Counted from the first letter of the stretch, positions 1-7,071 are shown. The stretch: 29,151 nucleotides of DNA from Thermoleophilaceae bacterium (GCA_013696425.1 JACCYP010000100.1:1-29151); one strand, 5' to 3'. Program-made: numbers and translations. The notes: generated by a model not told the origin, from the letters alone.

Positions 1-528
1 TTCCTCGTGGCCGGCGACCCCTCCGGAGGGCGGGATGACCCGACCACCCGCGCCTGGATCGTCGCGGGCGTCGTGATCGGCCTCGTCTCGGCCGGGCTCG
101 TGATCGGCGCGCGTGGCCGCTCACCCGAGGTGCGCGCCGCCATGCTCGGCTCCACCACCGGGATCCTGTTCGGAGCCACGGCGGCACTCACGAAGGCACT
201 CGGCGAGCTCGTGAGCGACGACGGGTTCACCGCGATCTTCACCGCCTGGCACCTCTACGCCCTGCTCGTCGTGGGGTACCTGGGCACGGCGATCAACCAG
301 GCCTCGCTCCAGACCGGCGCGCTCGCCGCCGCCATCGCGACCCAGACCGCCCTGATGCCGATCACGAGCATCGCGCTCGGGGTGCTCGCCTTCGACGAGT
401 CCCTGCACGGCTCGTCGGCCGGCACGATCGGCGTCGTCGCCTCGCTCGTCCTGATGATCGCCGGGCTCTTCTACCTGGCAAACGCCGAGCAGCAGGATGC
501 CAAGAAGGTGGAATTACCCGGCAGTTAG
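1..528 (+). CDS. DMT (EamA-like) transporter, C-terminal part, cut by window edge
   Basis: The frame is open from base 1 (FLVAGDP...), so this is the 3' part of a gene that begins before the window; the GTG at 7 is probably internal. About 173 residues are visible. They hold roughly five hydrophobic segments in the pattern of the second half of a drug/metabolite-transporter (EamA) permease: one after the charged GGRDDPTTR linker, then segments around GSTTGILFGATAALTK, the AWHLYALLVVGYLG region, TQTALMPITSIALGVLAF and the final VASLVLMIAGLFYLA. The tail after the last segment is short, polar and cytoplasmic-like. Substrate cannot be told. It converges on the small membrane protein at 573-890, with a hairpin between the two stops. 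Family call is moderately sure; a related permease family with the same ten-helix fold is possible. Confidence 0.7.
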   Translation, partial: FLVAGDPSGGRDDPTTRAWIVAGVVIGLVSAGLVIGARGRSPEVRAAMLGSTTGILFGATAALTKALGELVSDDGFTAIFTAWHLYALLVVGYLGTAINQASLQTGALAAAIATQTALMPITSIALGVLAFDESLHGSSAGTIGVVASLVLMIAGLFYLANAEQQDAKKVELPGS

Positions 529-542
529 CGGTGTAATGGCCG

Positions 543-567
543 CATGCCAGGCAGGGGAGCCGGCATG
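543..567. terminator. Hairpin between convergent genes, possible bidirectional terminator
   Basis: CATGCC (543-548) pairs with GGCATG (562-567), and GGC (550-552) pairs with GCC (559-561) across a one-base bulge, leaving a 6-base loop. It sits exactly between two convergent stop codons (528 and 573). There is no U tract, as is common in GC-rich actinobacteria, so terminator function is inferred from position and stem. Confidence 0.45.
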
Positions 568-572
568 ACCTC

Positions 573-890
573 CTAGACCGCGGAGCGGTCGCGGCGGAAG
601 CCCCGCCTGCCGCCGCCGCCACTGGCGCCGGCCAGCAGCCGTGCGACGAGCGCGCCGCCGGCCGCCCACAGCAGCGCGGCAATGCCCCAGTTCAGCGCGA
701 TCTGCGCCTTGGCGTCGTCGAGATCGAAGACGCTCTTGAGCGGGCCCACGAAGAACCGCCCGACGTCGAGCACGAACTCCACCGCGTCGTTGCGGGGGTT
801 GGCCTCGAAGACCACGAGCAGGATGCCGACGACGATCACCGCGGCAATCGCCCCGGTAACCGCCTTGATGATTCGCGCCAAGGTGAGCAT
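573..890 (-). CDS. Small two-helix membrane protein, unknown function
   Basis: A 105-residue protein starting at ATG 890 (MLTLARIIKAV) and stopping at TAG 573. Helix 1 spans about residues 9-29 (VTGAIAAVIVVGILLVVF). An amphipathic, acidic linker follows (NPRNDAVEFVLDVGRFF), then helix 2 at about 66-88 (IALNWGIAALLWAAGGALVARLL) and a very basic Gly/Arg tail. The reading frame stays open far upstream, but only as antisense to the VOC gene; the hydrophobic start and the 60-base divergent gap favour ATG 890. It looks like the short conserved actinobacterial membrane proteins of unknown function, and I assign no role. It is transcribed divergently from the VOC gene and convergently with the DMT permease. 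Confidence 0.65.
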   Translation of the reverse strand: MLTLARIIKAVTGAIAAVIVVGILLVVFEANPRNDAVEFVLDVGRFFVGPLKSVFDLDDAKAQIALNWGIAALLWAAGGALVARLLAGASGGGGRRGFRRDRSAV

Positions 891-938
891 GTTCAGGACT
901 GTGCCCGCGCCATGCCGTGAGGAAACTCGGGGCGCGGG

Positions 939-944
939 TAAGGT
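939..944 (+). promoter_or_regulatory. Candidate -10 box for a leaderless VOC transcript
   Basis: TAAGGT fits the actinobacterial TAnnnT -10 pattern and ends 6 bases before the ATG at 951, the spacing expected if transcription starts at the A of the start codon. No clear -35 is seen at the right distance. Weak call, resting on spacing. Confidence 0.3.
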
Positions 945-950
945 CGGGCC

Positions 951-1730
951 ATGGGCGAACGAACCGCGTACACAGACGGCATCTTCTGCTGGGTCGAGCT
1001 GGCGACCACCGATACGGACGGCGCCAGGGAGTTCTACTCGGGCCTGCTCGGCTGGGACTACGACGAGGCCCCGATCCCGGACGGGAGCGCCTACATCACC
1101 GCCAAGCTCGGTGACAAGAGCGTGGGCGCGATGTACGCGCAGGGCGAGGACCAGCGCGCGGTGATGCCCCCGAACTGGCTCAACTACGTGAAGACGAGCG
1201 ACGCCGACGGAGCGGCCGCCAAGGCCGGCGAGCTCGGCGGGTCGGTCGAGATCGGCCCCTTCGACGTGATGGAGCACGGGCGCATGGCGGTGCTCAAGGA
1301 TCCCCAGGGCGCCTACTTCGCGGTCTGGCAGCCGAACGCGCACCTCGGCGCGCAGGTCGTGAACGGCCCCGGTGCACTCTCCTGGAATCAGCTCAACACG
1401 AGCAATGTGGACGGCGCCAAGTCCTTCTACACCGAGCTCTTCGGCTGGGCCGCGGAGGAGGTCGACCCGGAATCCGGCTACTTCGTCTGGAAGGTGGGCG
1501 AGGGACTGAACGGCGGCGGGCTCGGGATCGGTGACGGGGATCCCTCGCCCCCGAATTGGACGCCGATCTTCGGCCACGCGGATCTGGCCGGCGCCATCGA
1601 GCAGATCGCGTCGAGCGGGGGCACCGTGATCACGGACACGATGGAGGTGCCCGGCGGCGGGAAGTTCTTCGCCGCGAGCGATCCCCAAGGAGCGGTGTTC
1701 GCCCTCTTCGAGGGCGACTACGACGACTAG
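951..1730 (+). CDS. Tandem VOC (glyoxalase/dioxygenase superfamily) protein
   Basis: A 259-residue protein made of two vicinal-oxygen-chelate domains. The domain starts repeat clearly: FCWVELATTDTDGAREFYSG (about residue 12) and LSWNQLNTSNVDGAKSFYTE (about residue 140), each followed by a Leu/Phe-Gly-Trp strand. Each half ends in a DPQGA(Y/V)FA(V/L) strand, at about 118 and 248. This two-domain form resembles mycobacterial Cfp30B (TB27.3) and Streptomyces homologues often labelled hydroxylase or glyoxalase. The metal-binding positions are not obvious, so a ligand-binding rather than catalytic role is possible. ATG 951 was chosen because the VOC fold begins at once and a leaderless -10 candidate lies just upstream. 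It stands alone, divergent from the small membrane protein. Family secure, function open. Confidence 0.85.
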   Translation: MGERTAYTDGIFCWVELATTDTDGAREFYSGLLGWDYDEAPIPDGSAYITAKLGDKSVGAMYAQGEDQRAVMPPNWLNYVKTSDADGAAAKAGELGGSVEIGPFDVMEHGRMAVLKDPQGAYFAVWQPNAHLGAQVVNGPGALSWNQLNTSNVDGAKSFYTELFGWAAEEVDPESGYFVWKVGEGLNGGGLGIGDGDPSPPNWTPIFGHADLAGAIEQIASSGGTVITDTMEVPGGGKFFAASDPQGAVFALFEGDYDD

Positions 1731-1860
1731 GTCCGCGCTCCTCGCCGCTTCGCGGCTCGTTTGAACTGGCGAAGACCGCTCCGAGCGCTCCGGATCAGCG
1801 CAGGGTGGCCTCGCGGGAACCATGCACCTCCAACCCACGAGCACCGTAGAAGTTGGGGAT

Positions 1861-2334
1861 ATGCGGTGTCACACCCTCGAGCGCGAGCAGCACCTGCCGG
1901 AATCGCCCGGCGAGGCGTTCGAGTTCTTCGCCGACGCCCACAACCTCGAGGCCATCACGCCGCCCCTGCTGCGCTTCCGCGTGATCACACCACGCCCGAT
2001 CGGCATGCAGGAGGGGACGCTCATCGAGTACCGGCTGCGCCTGCGCGGCGCGCCGGTCCGGTGGCTCACGCGGATCGAGGAGTGGAAGCCCGGCGTGCGG
2101 TTTGTGGACCGCCAGCTGCGCGGGCCCTACGCGCTGTGGCACCACACCCACGAGTTCGAGCCCGACGGCGAGGGCGGCACGATCATGCGCGACCGGGTGC
2201 GCTACCGGCTTCCGCTCGGCGTGCTCGGCGGGATCGCGCACCTGCTGTTCGTGAAGCGCGATCTCGAGCGGATCTTCGATTTCCGCCGCGAGGAGATCGA
2301 GCGCCGGTTCGCACTTGACTTCGAGCGCACTTGA
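1861..2334 (+). CDS. SRPBCC family (START-like fold) ligand-binding protein
   Basis: A 157-residue protein from ATG 1861. It opens with the strand typical of this family (HTLEREQHLP), followed by EAFEFFADAHNLEAITPP, the usual first helix pair of SRPBCC 'coenzyme Q-binding/cyclase-like' proteins. The middle has RFRVITPRP and RWLTRIEEW, and the C-terminal helix LLFVKRDLERIFDFRREEIERR closes the cavity. An earlier in-frame ATG (1822) would add 13 residues unlike the family start, so I prefer 1861. Members bind hydrophobic ligands and are often found beside oxidoreductases or epimerases, but nothing here names a ligand. The ABC operon follows 56 bases downstream, so joint transcription is possible but unproven. 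Confidence 0.8.
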   Translation: MRCHTLEREQHLPESPGEAFEFFADAHNLEAITPPLLRFRVITPRPIGMQEGTLIEYRLRLRGAPVRWLTRIEEWKPGVRFVDRQLRGPYALWHHTHEFEPDGEGGTIMRDRVRYRLPLGVLGGIAHLLFVKRDLERIFDFRREEIERRFALDFERT

Positions 2335-2390
2335 AGCCCTACGGTGCGGTGACCGATGATCCGATGCTTCACAAAGTAAAGTAGGCAGGG

Positions 2391-4157
2391 ATGGAGATCT
2401 TCAAGCGCCTGCTCGGCTTCCTGCACCCGTACCGCACGGGCGTGATCCTCTCGTTCGTGCTCGCGGCGCTCGCCATGGGCACCGGCGTGCTCATCCCCTA
2501 CCTCGTCGGCGTGACGATCGACGACATCCGCGGCGGCGAGACCGACCTGTGGCCACTGGGGCTCGGCATCCTCGCCGCCGGCCTCCTGCGCCTCGCCTTC
2601 AGCGTCGTGCGCCGGCTGGTGGCCGGGCGCGTGTCGCTCGGCGTCGAGTTCGACCTACGGGAGCGGATGTACGCGCACCTGCAGTCGCTGGAGCTGGCGT
2701 TCTTCGACGACCAGCAGACCGGCCAGCTCATGTCGCGTTCCACCGTCGACCTGCAGGCGGTGCGCTTCTTCCTCGGCTACGGGCTGATCTTCATCGCCCA
2801 GTCGATCATCACGATTCTCGTCGCGGCGGCCGTGATGTTCGCGGTGAACCCGCTGCTCGCGCTGGTGGCGCTCGCGCCGGCGCCGTGGGTCGTGTGGGTG
2901 GCGGCGCGCTACGGCAAGCGCAACCGGCCCGCCTCCCAGGAGGTGCAGCAGCGGATCGCGGAGCTCACCGCCGAGGCGGAGGAGAACGTGTCGGGCGTGC
3001 GCGTGGTGAAGGCCTTCGCGCAGGAGCAGCGCCAGATGGCGCGCTTCCGCGGGGCGGTGACGCGCGTGTTCGACCAGTCGCTGGTGTCCACGCGGCTGCG
3101 GGCCTTCTACACGCCGTTCATCGCCTTCCTGCCCCAGCTCGGCCTCGCGGGCGTGCTGTTCGTGGGCGGCATCCAGGCGATCGACGGCAAGATCACGGTG
3201 GGCGACTTCGTCGCGTTCTACGGGTACGTGCTGCTGCTGGCGGGGCCCACGCGCATGCTCGGCATCGCGCTCGGCATGGCGCAGCGCGCGGTGGCCTCGG
3301 GCGCGCGGGTGTTCGAGGTGCTCGACCGCGAGCCGCAGCTCGTCGCGCCCGAGGGTGCGCCGGCGCTGCCGGACGGCGGCGGGCGCGTGGAGTTCCGCGG
3401 CGTTTCATTCGGTTACGGGGAGGATGCGGCGCCGATCCTGAGCGACGTGTCGTTCACGGTCGAGGCCGGGCGGACGGTGGCCATCGTCGGGCCCACGGGT
3501 TCGGGCAAGACCACGCTCGTCACGCTCGTGCCGCGGCTCTACGACGTGACCGCGGGCGCCGTGCTCGTGGACGGCGCCGACGTGCGCGAGGTCGACCTGC
3601 CGTCGCTGCGCGGAGAGATCGCGCTGGTGACCGACGACTCGTTCCTGTTCTCGGCGTCGGTGCGCGAGAACATCGCCTACGCGCGCGTGGACGCGAGCCA
3701 GGAGGAGGTCGAGCAGGCCGCTCGCCGCGCCGGCATCCACGACTTCATCGTTTCGCTGGAGAAGGGCTACGACACGCGCGTCGGTGAGCGCGGGCTGTCC
3801 CTCTCCGGCGGGCAGCGCCAGCGCGTGGCGATCGCGCGGGCGCTGATCGCGAACCCGCGCATCCTCGTGCTCGACGACGCCACCTCGAGCGTCGATGCCA
3901 CCACCGAGAGTGAGATCAAGCGCGCTCTCGACGAGGTCATGGAGGGGCGCACGACGTTCGTGATCGCGCACCGGCTCTCGACCGTGTCGCTGGCCGACGA
4001 GATCGTGGTGCTCGAGGACGGGCGCGTGGCGGCGCACGGCACCCACGACGAGCTGCTCGAGCGCTCGGACCTCTACCGCGAGATCGTGGAGAAGGGGCTG
4101 CCCGACCAGGTGTTCCTCACGCGCAAGGACGAGGAGGCGGAGGTGGCGGGTCTGTGA
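2391..4157 (+). CDS. ABC exporter half-transporter with degenerate ATP site (subunit A)
   Basis: A 588-residue half-transporter: six membrane helices in residues 1-310 (ABC type 1 exporter fold), then a nucleotide-binding domain. Walker A GPTGSGKTT lies at 368-375 (with G367), the signature LSGGQ at 471-475, and Walker B ILVLDDATS at 491-499. The catalytic Glu after Walker B is Asp (D496). The Q-loop Gln is also replaced: ALVTDDSFLFS at 411-421 has D415 where the partner has Q428. The switch His is kept (VIAHRLST). This is the pattern of the degenerate half of heterodimeric exporters such as TM287/288. The start ATG has a purine-rich AGGCAGGG just upstream. Its stop overlaps the partner's start by four bases (GTGA), so the two are translationally coupled. 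Substrate unknown; multidrug or lipid export is the usual family role. Confidence 0.93.
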   Translation: MEIFKRLLGFLHPYRTGVILSFVLAALAMGTGVLIPYLVGVTIDDIRGGETDLWPLGLGILAAGLLRLAFSVVRRLVAGRVSLGVEFDLRERMYAHLQSLELAFFDDQQTGQLMSRSTVDLQAVRFFLGYGLIFIAQSIITILVAAAVMFAVNPLLALVALAPAPWVVWVAARYGKRNRPASQEVQQRIAELTAEAEENVSGVRVVKAFAQEQRQMARFRGAVTRVFDQSLVSTRLRAFYTPFIAFLPQLGLAGVLFVGGIQAIDGKITVGDFVAFYGYVLLLAGPTRMLGIALGMAQRAVASGARVFEVLDREPQLVAPEGAPALPDGGGRVEFRGVSFGYGEDAAPILSDVSFTVEAGRTVAIVGPTGSGKTTLVTLVPRLYDVTAGAVLVDGADVREVDLPSLRGEIALVTDDSFLFSASVRENIAYARVDASQEEVEQAARRAGIHDFIVSLEKGYDTRVGERGLSLSGGQRQRVAIARALIANPRILVLDDATSSVDATTESEIKRALDEVMEGRTTFVIAHRLSTVSLADEIVVLEDGRVAAHGTHDELLERSDLYREIVEKGLPDQVFLTRKDEEAEVAGL

Positions 4158-5917
4158 GGGCTCCCCGAAGCACCGACGGGCGCGGGCGCAAGCTGCGCGG
4201 CCTGATCGTGCTGCTGCGCCCCTACCGCGGGCGGGTGGCGGTGATGATGGTGATGCTGCTGATCGCCACGGCGGCGGCGCTCGTGCCGCCCTACCTCGCG
4301 GGCCGCGCCGTGGACGAGATCTCCTCGGGCGACAAGAGCGGGCTCACGGTCCTCCTGATCGTGTTCATCGCAGCGGCGCTCATCAACTGGGGCGCCACCT
4401 ACCTCGAGACCTACCTCGTGAACTGGGTCGGCCAGCGCGCGCTTCAGGACCTGCGCGTGCGGATCTTCGAGCACCTGCAGAAGCTCTCGATCGGCTTCTA
4501 CGGGCGCAACAAGACAGGCGTGCTGATCTCGCGGATGACCAACGACGTCCAAGCGCTCGACCAGCTCGTGACCGACGGCATCTTCACGCTCTTCTCCTCC
4601 TCGCTCACGCTGCTCGGCACGGCGGCCATCCTCGTGGCGCTCGACCCGGGGCTCGCGCTCATCACCTTCATGACCTTCCCGGTGCTCCTGATCGGCAGCG
4701 TGATCTTCCGGATCGCCTCGGCCGGCGCCTACCGGCTCACGCGCGAGAAGATCGCTTCGATCACGGCGTATCTGCAGGAGACGCTCTCGGGCGTTCGGAT
4801 CGTGCGCGCGTTCGGGCAGGAGAAGCGCCATCAGGTGGCGATGCGGGAGCTGAACGAGGAGAACCGCGGGGCCAACATGACCACGGTAAACCTGAACGCC
4901 GCCTACTTCCCGGCGGTGGAGCTGCTCTCGGCCGTCGCCACCGTCGCGATCCTGATCTACGGCGGCTCGCAGGTCACCGACGGGGGCGGAATCACGATCG
5001 GCGTGCTCGCCTCGTTCGTCTTCTACCTGAACTCGTTCTTCGACCCGATCCAGTCGCTCTCACAGCTGTTCACCACCTATCAGGCGGGAATGGCGGCGCT
5101 CGACAAGATCTTCGAGCTGCTCGATGAGGAACCCGATCTCGCGGATGCCCCGGGCGCGGCGGAGCTGCCGCCGGTGCGGGGCGAGATCCGGTTCGAGGGC
5201 GTCTCGTTCGGCTATGCGGGGCCCGACGGCGACCTGGCGCTGCACGACGTCGATCTCACGATCCCGCCTGGGCAGACGGTGGCGCTGGTCGGGCCCACCG
5301 GCGCCGGCAAGTCGACGTTCGCGAAGCTCGTGGCGCGCTTCTACGACCCGGTCGGCGGGCGCGTGACCATCGACGGCCACGATCTGCGCGAGGTCACGGA
5401 GAAGTCGCTGCGCTCGCAGCTAGGGATCGTGCCGCAGGAGGGCTTCCTGTTCTCCGGCTCCGTCTGCGAGAACATCGGCTTCGGCCGCCGCGATGCGTCG
5501 ATCGAGGAGATCGAGGCGGCGGCGCGCGCGGTGGGCGCGCACGAGTTCATCGAGGCGTTGCCCGACGGCTACGACACAGAGGTCGGCGAGCGCGGCGGAC
5601 ACCTCTCCGCCGGCCAGCGGCAGATGGTGGCCTTCGCGCGCGCGGCGGCCGCCGACCCGGGCATCCTGATCCTCGACGAGGCCACGTCGAACGTGGACGT
5701 GCGCACCGAGGGCCAGATCGAGAACGGCCTGCGCCGTTTGCTCGCCGGACGCACGGCGATCGTGATCGCCCACCGCCTCTCGACCATCCGCGGAGCGGGC
5801 CGCATCGTCGTGCTCGAGAGCGGCACGATCGCCGAGCAGGGCACCCACGACGAGCTGATCGCGGCCGGCGGCCACTACGCGCGGCTCTACCGCGACTGGG
5901 CGGAGCAGGCGGCCTAG
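4154..5917 (+). CDS. ABC exporter half-transporter with canonical ATP site (subunit B)
   Basis: A 587-residue half-transporter starting at GTG 4154 inside the end of subunit A. Six-helix ABC type 1 domain in about residues 1-325, then the ATPase: Walker A GPTGAGKST at about 380-388, Q-loop VPQEGFLFS with Q428, signature LSAGQ at 484-488, Walker B ILILDEATS at 504-512 with the catalytic Glu E509, and switch His in VIAHRLST. In a heterodimer its intact Walker motifs would face subunit A's perfect LSGGQ, making the working site. Its own weaker LSAGQ would face subunit A's degenerate Walker B. The two proteins therefore complement each other as expected for an asymmetric exporter. The stop TAG shares its last base with the GTG of the next small gene. 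Confidence 0.93.
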   Translation: MRAPRSTDGRGRKLRGLIVLLRPYRGRVAVMMVMLLIATAAALVPPYLAGRAVDEISSGDKSGLTVLLIVFIAAALINWGATYLETYLVNWVGQRALQDLRVRIFEHLQKLSIGFYGRNKTGVLISRMTNDVQALDQLVTDGIFTLFSSSLTLLGTAAILVALDPGLALITFMTFPVLLIGSVIFRIASAGAYRLTREKIASITAYLQETLSGVRIVRAFGQEKRHQVAMRELNEENRGANMTTVNLNAAYFPAVELLSAVATVAILIYGGSQVTDGGGITIGVLASFVFYLNSFFDPIQSLSQLFTTYQAGMAALDKIFELLDEEPDLADAPGAAELPPVRGEIRFEGVSFGYAGPDGDLALHDVDLTIPPGQTVALVGPTGAGKSTFAKLVARFYDPVGGRVTIDGHDLREVTEKSLRSQLGIVPQEGFLFSGSVCENIGFGRRDASIEEIEAAARAVGAHEFIEALPDGYDTEVGERGGHLSAGQRQMVAFARAAAADPGILILDEATSNVDVRTEGQIENGLRRLLAGRTAIVIAHRLSTIRGAGRIVVLESGTIAEQGTHDELIAAGGHYARLYRDWAEQAA

Positions 5918-6225
5918 TGGCCGAACGAGCCCTCCCGGACGCCTGCTCGCTCGACGCCGCGGGAGCGCGGAGCCAGGGCGAGCGCTACGCGGGCGCGGCG
6001 CGGGCGGTGGTGTCGCTCGAGCGTGCCCCGACGAGGGTCGAGGTGCGTTTCGACACCTCGCGCGATCTCGGCGTGGTGGACGATCTCGTGGCCATCGAGC
6101 GCGAGTGCTGCCCGTTCTTCGCGATCGCATGGGACCGCGAGGCGGGAGAGCTGAGCGTCGCGGTCGAGCCGGGCGAGAACGGGCGCGCCCTCGATGCCAT
6201 CGAAGAGGCACTCACGCCGCCTTGA
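5917..6225 (+). CDS. Small protein with ERECCPFF motif, unknown function
   Basis: A 102-residue soluble protein beginning with GTG 5917, whose G is the last base of the ABC subunit's stop (TAGTG), so it is very likely translated by coupling. The key feature is IERECCPFF at residues 60-68 with adjacent Cys64-Cys65. Before it is a strand-rich part (VVSLERAPTRVEVRFD); after it are AIAWDREAGELSVAVEP and a short C-terminal helix. I recall similar IERECCPF proteins in bacterial genomes, often near metal or stress genes, but cannot name the family. The vicinal Cys pair could bind metal or cycle as a disulfide; that is inference. Its last 14 bases overlap tail-to-tail with the HNH gene. Confidence 0.65.
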   Translation: MAERALPDACSLDAAGARSQGERYAGAARAVVSLERAPTRVEVRFDTSRDLGVVDDLVAIERECCPFFAIAWDREAGELSVAVEPGENGRALDAIEEALTPP

Positions 6226-6925
6226 CCCTTCGCCCCCGGCCGCCCCAGTTGTCTGTCTGGGCGTGGCAGTTCGGGCACAGGATCTCGAGGTTCCCGAGCC
6301 GGTTGTCGTCGTTGTCTCCGTTGCGGTGGTGGAGCTCGAGGCCGAGTGGTTTGCCGCGCCACTCTTCGAGGCCGCAACCTTCGCAGCGCGCCTGCTTCAG
6401 CCCCGACCGGATCAAGCGCGACTTGATGTGCCCGCGGCCACGCGCACGCCCCGCCACGAGCAGGTCGTCGATCGGTGTCGCCTGGGGCCTGGGGATCACC
6501 GCACCGCGCTTGACGGCGCCGTTCCAAGCCGCGTTCGAGAAACCGAAACGCTCCTGGCACTTCGCCACCGACAATCCGGAGTCGTAGGCCGCCTGGATCT
6601 CCGTCCAGTCATAGCGACGCGCGCATGCATGCTTGACCGGCCGACCGAGGCGCCTCGCGTGATAGGAGACGGTCGGTTTCGAGATGCCGAGCCGCACGGC
6701 GACCGCCGCTTGGCTCAACCCCTCCTCGAGCAGTGCCGCCACTTCCTGCCTTCGCCGGCCTGCCCTGACCACGCGCGGGTCCCGCACGATGATGTCGCCA
6801 CGCTCAACCGCGCGGCTCCACGCTCCGTTCGAGATGCCGAACTGTGCTTTGCATTCCAGGAGCGTGGCGCCTCGTTGGTAGAAGGCGCGGATCTGAACCC
6901 AATCGTATTTCGATGGCACGAACAC
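6212..6925 (-). CDS. HNH endonuclease with two repeated YDW/SN-AW modules around an HTH
   Basis: A 237-residue protein from GTG 6925. The C-terminus is a zinc-type HNH nuclease: CEGC at 181-184, LELHHRNGD at 196-204 (catalytic His199/His200 region), N208 and N212, and CPNC at 217-220. The N-terminal part holds two copies of one module, residues 7-46 and 105-144, sharing YDW, a Gly, a Cys, FG(I/F)SN, AW, AV, RG. Between them, 60-95, is a helix-turn-helix of the resolvase/sigma type (LSQAAVAVRLGISKPTVSYHARRLG). This is a multi-module DNA-binding nuclease, resembling free-standing HNH proteins common in high-GC actinobacteria. No good ribosome site is seen before the GTG. The start codon lies inside a LexA-like palindrome. 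Target and role are unknown: homing, defence or repair are all possible. Confidence 0.85.
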   Translation of the reverse strand: MFVPSKYDWVQIRAFYQRGATLLECKAQFGISNGAWSRAVERGDIIVRDPRVVRAGRRRQEVAALLEEGLSQAAVAVRLGISKPTVSYHARRLGRPVKHACARRYDWTEIQAAYDSGLSVAKCQERFGFSNAAWNGAVKRGAVIPRPQATPIDDLLVAGRARGRGHIKSRLIRSGLKQARCEGCGLEEWRGKPLGLELHHRNGDNDDNRLGNLEILCPNCHAQTDNWGGRGRRVKAA

Positions 6926-6933
6926 ATGTTCGT
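6918..6933. promoter_or_regulatory. LexA (SOS-box) type operator over the HNH start codon
   Basis: ACGAACACATGTTCGT is a perfect inverted repeat with 7-base arms (ACGAACA / TGTTCGT) around CA. Its core CGAACACATGTTCG fits the Bacillus SOS consensus CGAACRNRYGTTYG and the GAAC-N4-GTTC core of mycobacterial LexA sites. It covers the HNH start codon (6923-6925), so bound LexA would block transcription or early elongation of that gene. The match is seen directly; regulation is inferred. Confidence 0.65.
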
Positions 6934-6960
6934 ATCCAGGCCGGAGGGACCACAGGGCGA

Positions 6961-6978
6961 CTTATAGGCCATACCTAT
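6961..6978 (-). promoter_or_regulatory. TATAAG box and small hairpin between tRNA-Gln and the HNH gene
   Basis: Read on the minus strand, TATAAG (6966-6961) could be a -10 for the HNH gene, placing a start near 6954, about 30 bases before the GTG. No -35 is recognisable because that position falls in the tRNA 3' end. The same stretch forms ATAGG-N5-CCTAT (6964-6978), a weak hairpin that might instead end the tRNA transcript. The two readings cannot be separated from sequence. Confidence 0.3.
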
Positions 6979-6982
6979 GGGA

Positions 6983-7053
6983 TTGGCGGGCAGGGACTCG
7001 AACCCCAATTGCTGGCACCAGAAGCCAGAGTCTTGCCATTAGACGACCCGCCA
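6983..7053 (-). tRNA. tRNA-Gln (anticodon CTG)
   Basis: The minus strand folds as a full cloverleaf. The acceptor is TGGCGGG with CCCGCCA (7 pairs). The D arm is GTC-TAATGGCAA-GAC. The anticodon stem is CTGGC/GCCAG with loop TTCTGGT, giving anticodon CTG, which reads the Gln codon CAG. The T arm has loop TTCGAGT. Length is 71 bases including discriminator A at 6983. The 3' CCA is not encoded (the next bases read ATCC), so it must be added by the CCA-adding enzyme. Confidence 0.93.
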
Positions 7054-7065
7054 GCGCGGCCCGGA

Positions 7066-7071
7066 AGGATA
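7066..7071 (-). promoter_or_regulatory. Candidate -10 box for tRNA-Gln
   Basis: TATCCT on the minus strand lies 12 bases before the first base of the tRNA and fits TAnnnT. No convincing -35 is seen 17 bases further up. Confidence 0.3.

Noticed and set aside
1744..1756. GCCGC-TTC-GCGGC hairpin after the VOC gene, considered as a terminator
   Set aside because: Only five pairs with a 3-base loop and a weak TTT; such hairpins are expected by chance at this GC content.
573..1844. A 423-codon minus-strand frame covering the VOC gene and the small membrane protein
   Set aside because: Only the last 105 residues look like a real protein; the rest is the antisense of a clear VOC gene, so the start was set at 890.
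2315..2345. TTGACT with TACGGT as a promoter for the ABC operon
   Set aside because: Spacing is 19 bases and the -10 is poor; TTGACT lies in the SRPBCC coding sequence.
6212..7053. tRNA-Gln as an integration (att) site with the HNH gene as a small element
   Set aside because: No copy of the tRNA 3' end is found at the far end of the HNH gene, and there is no integrase.
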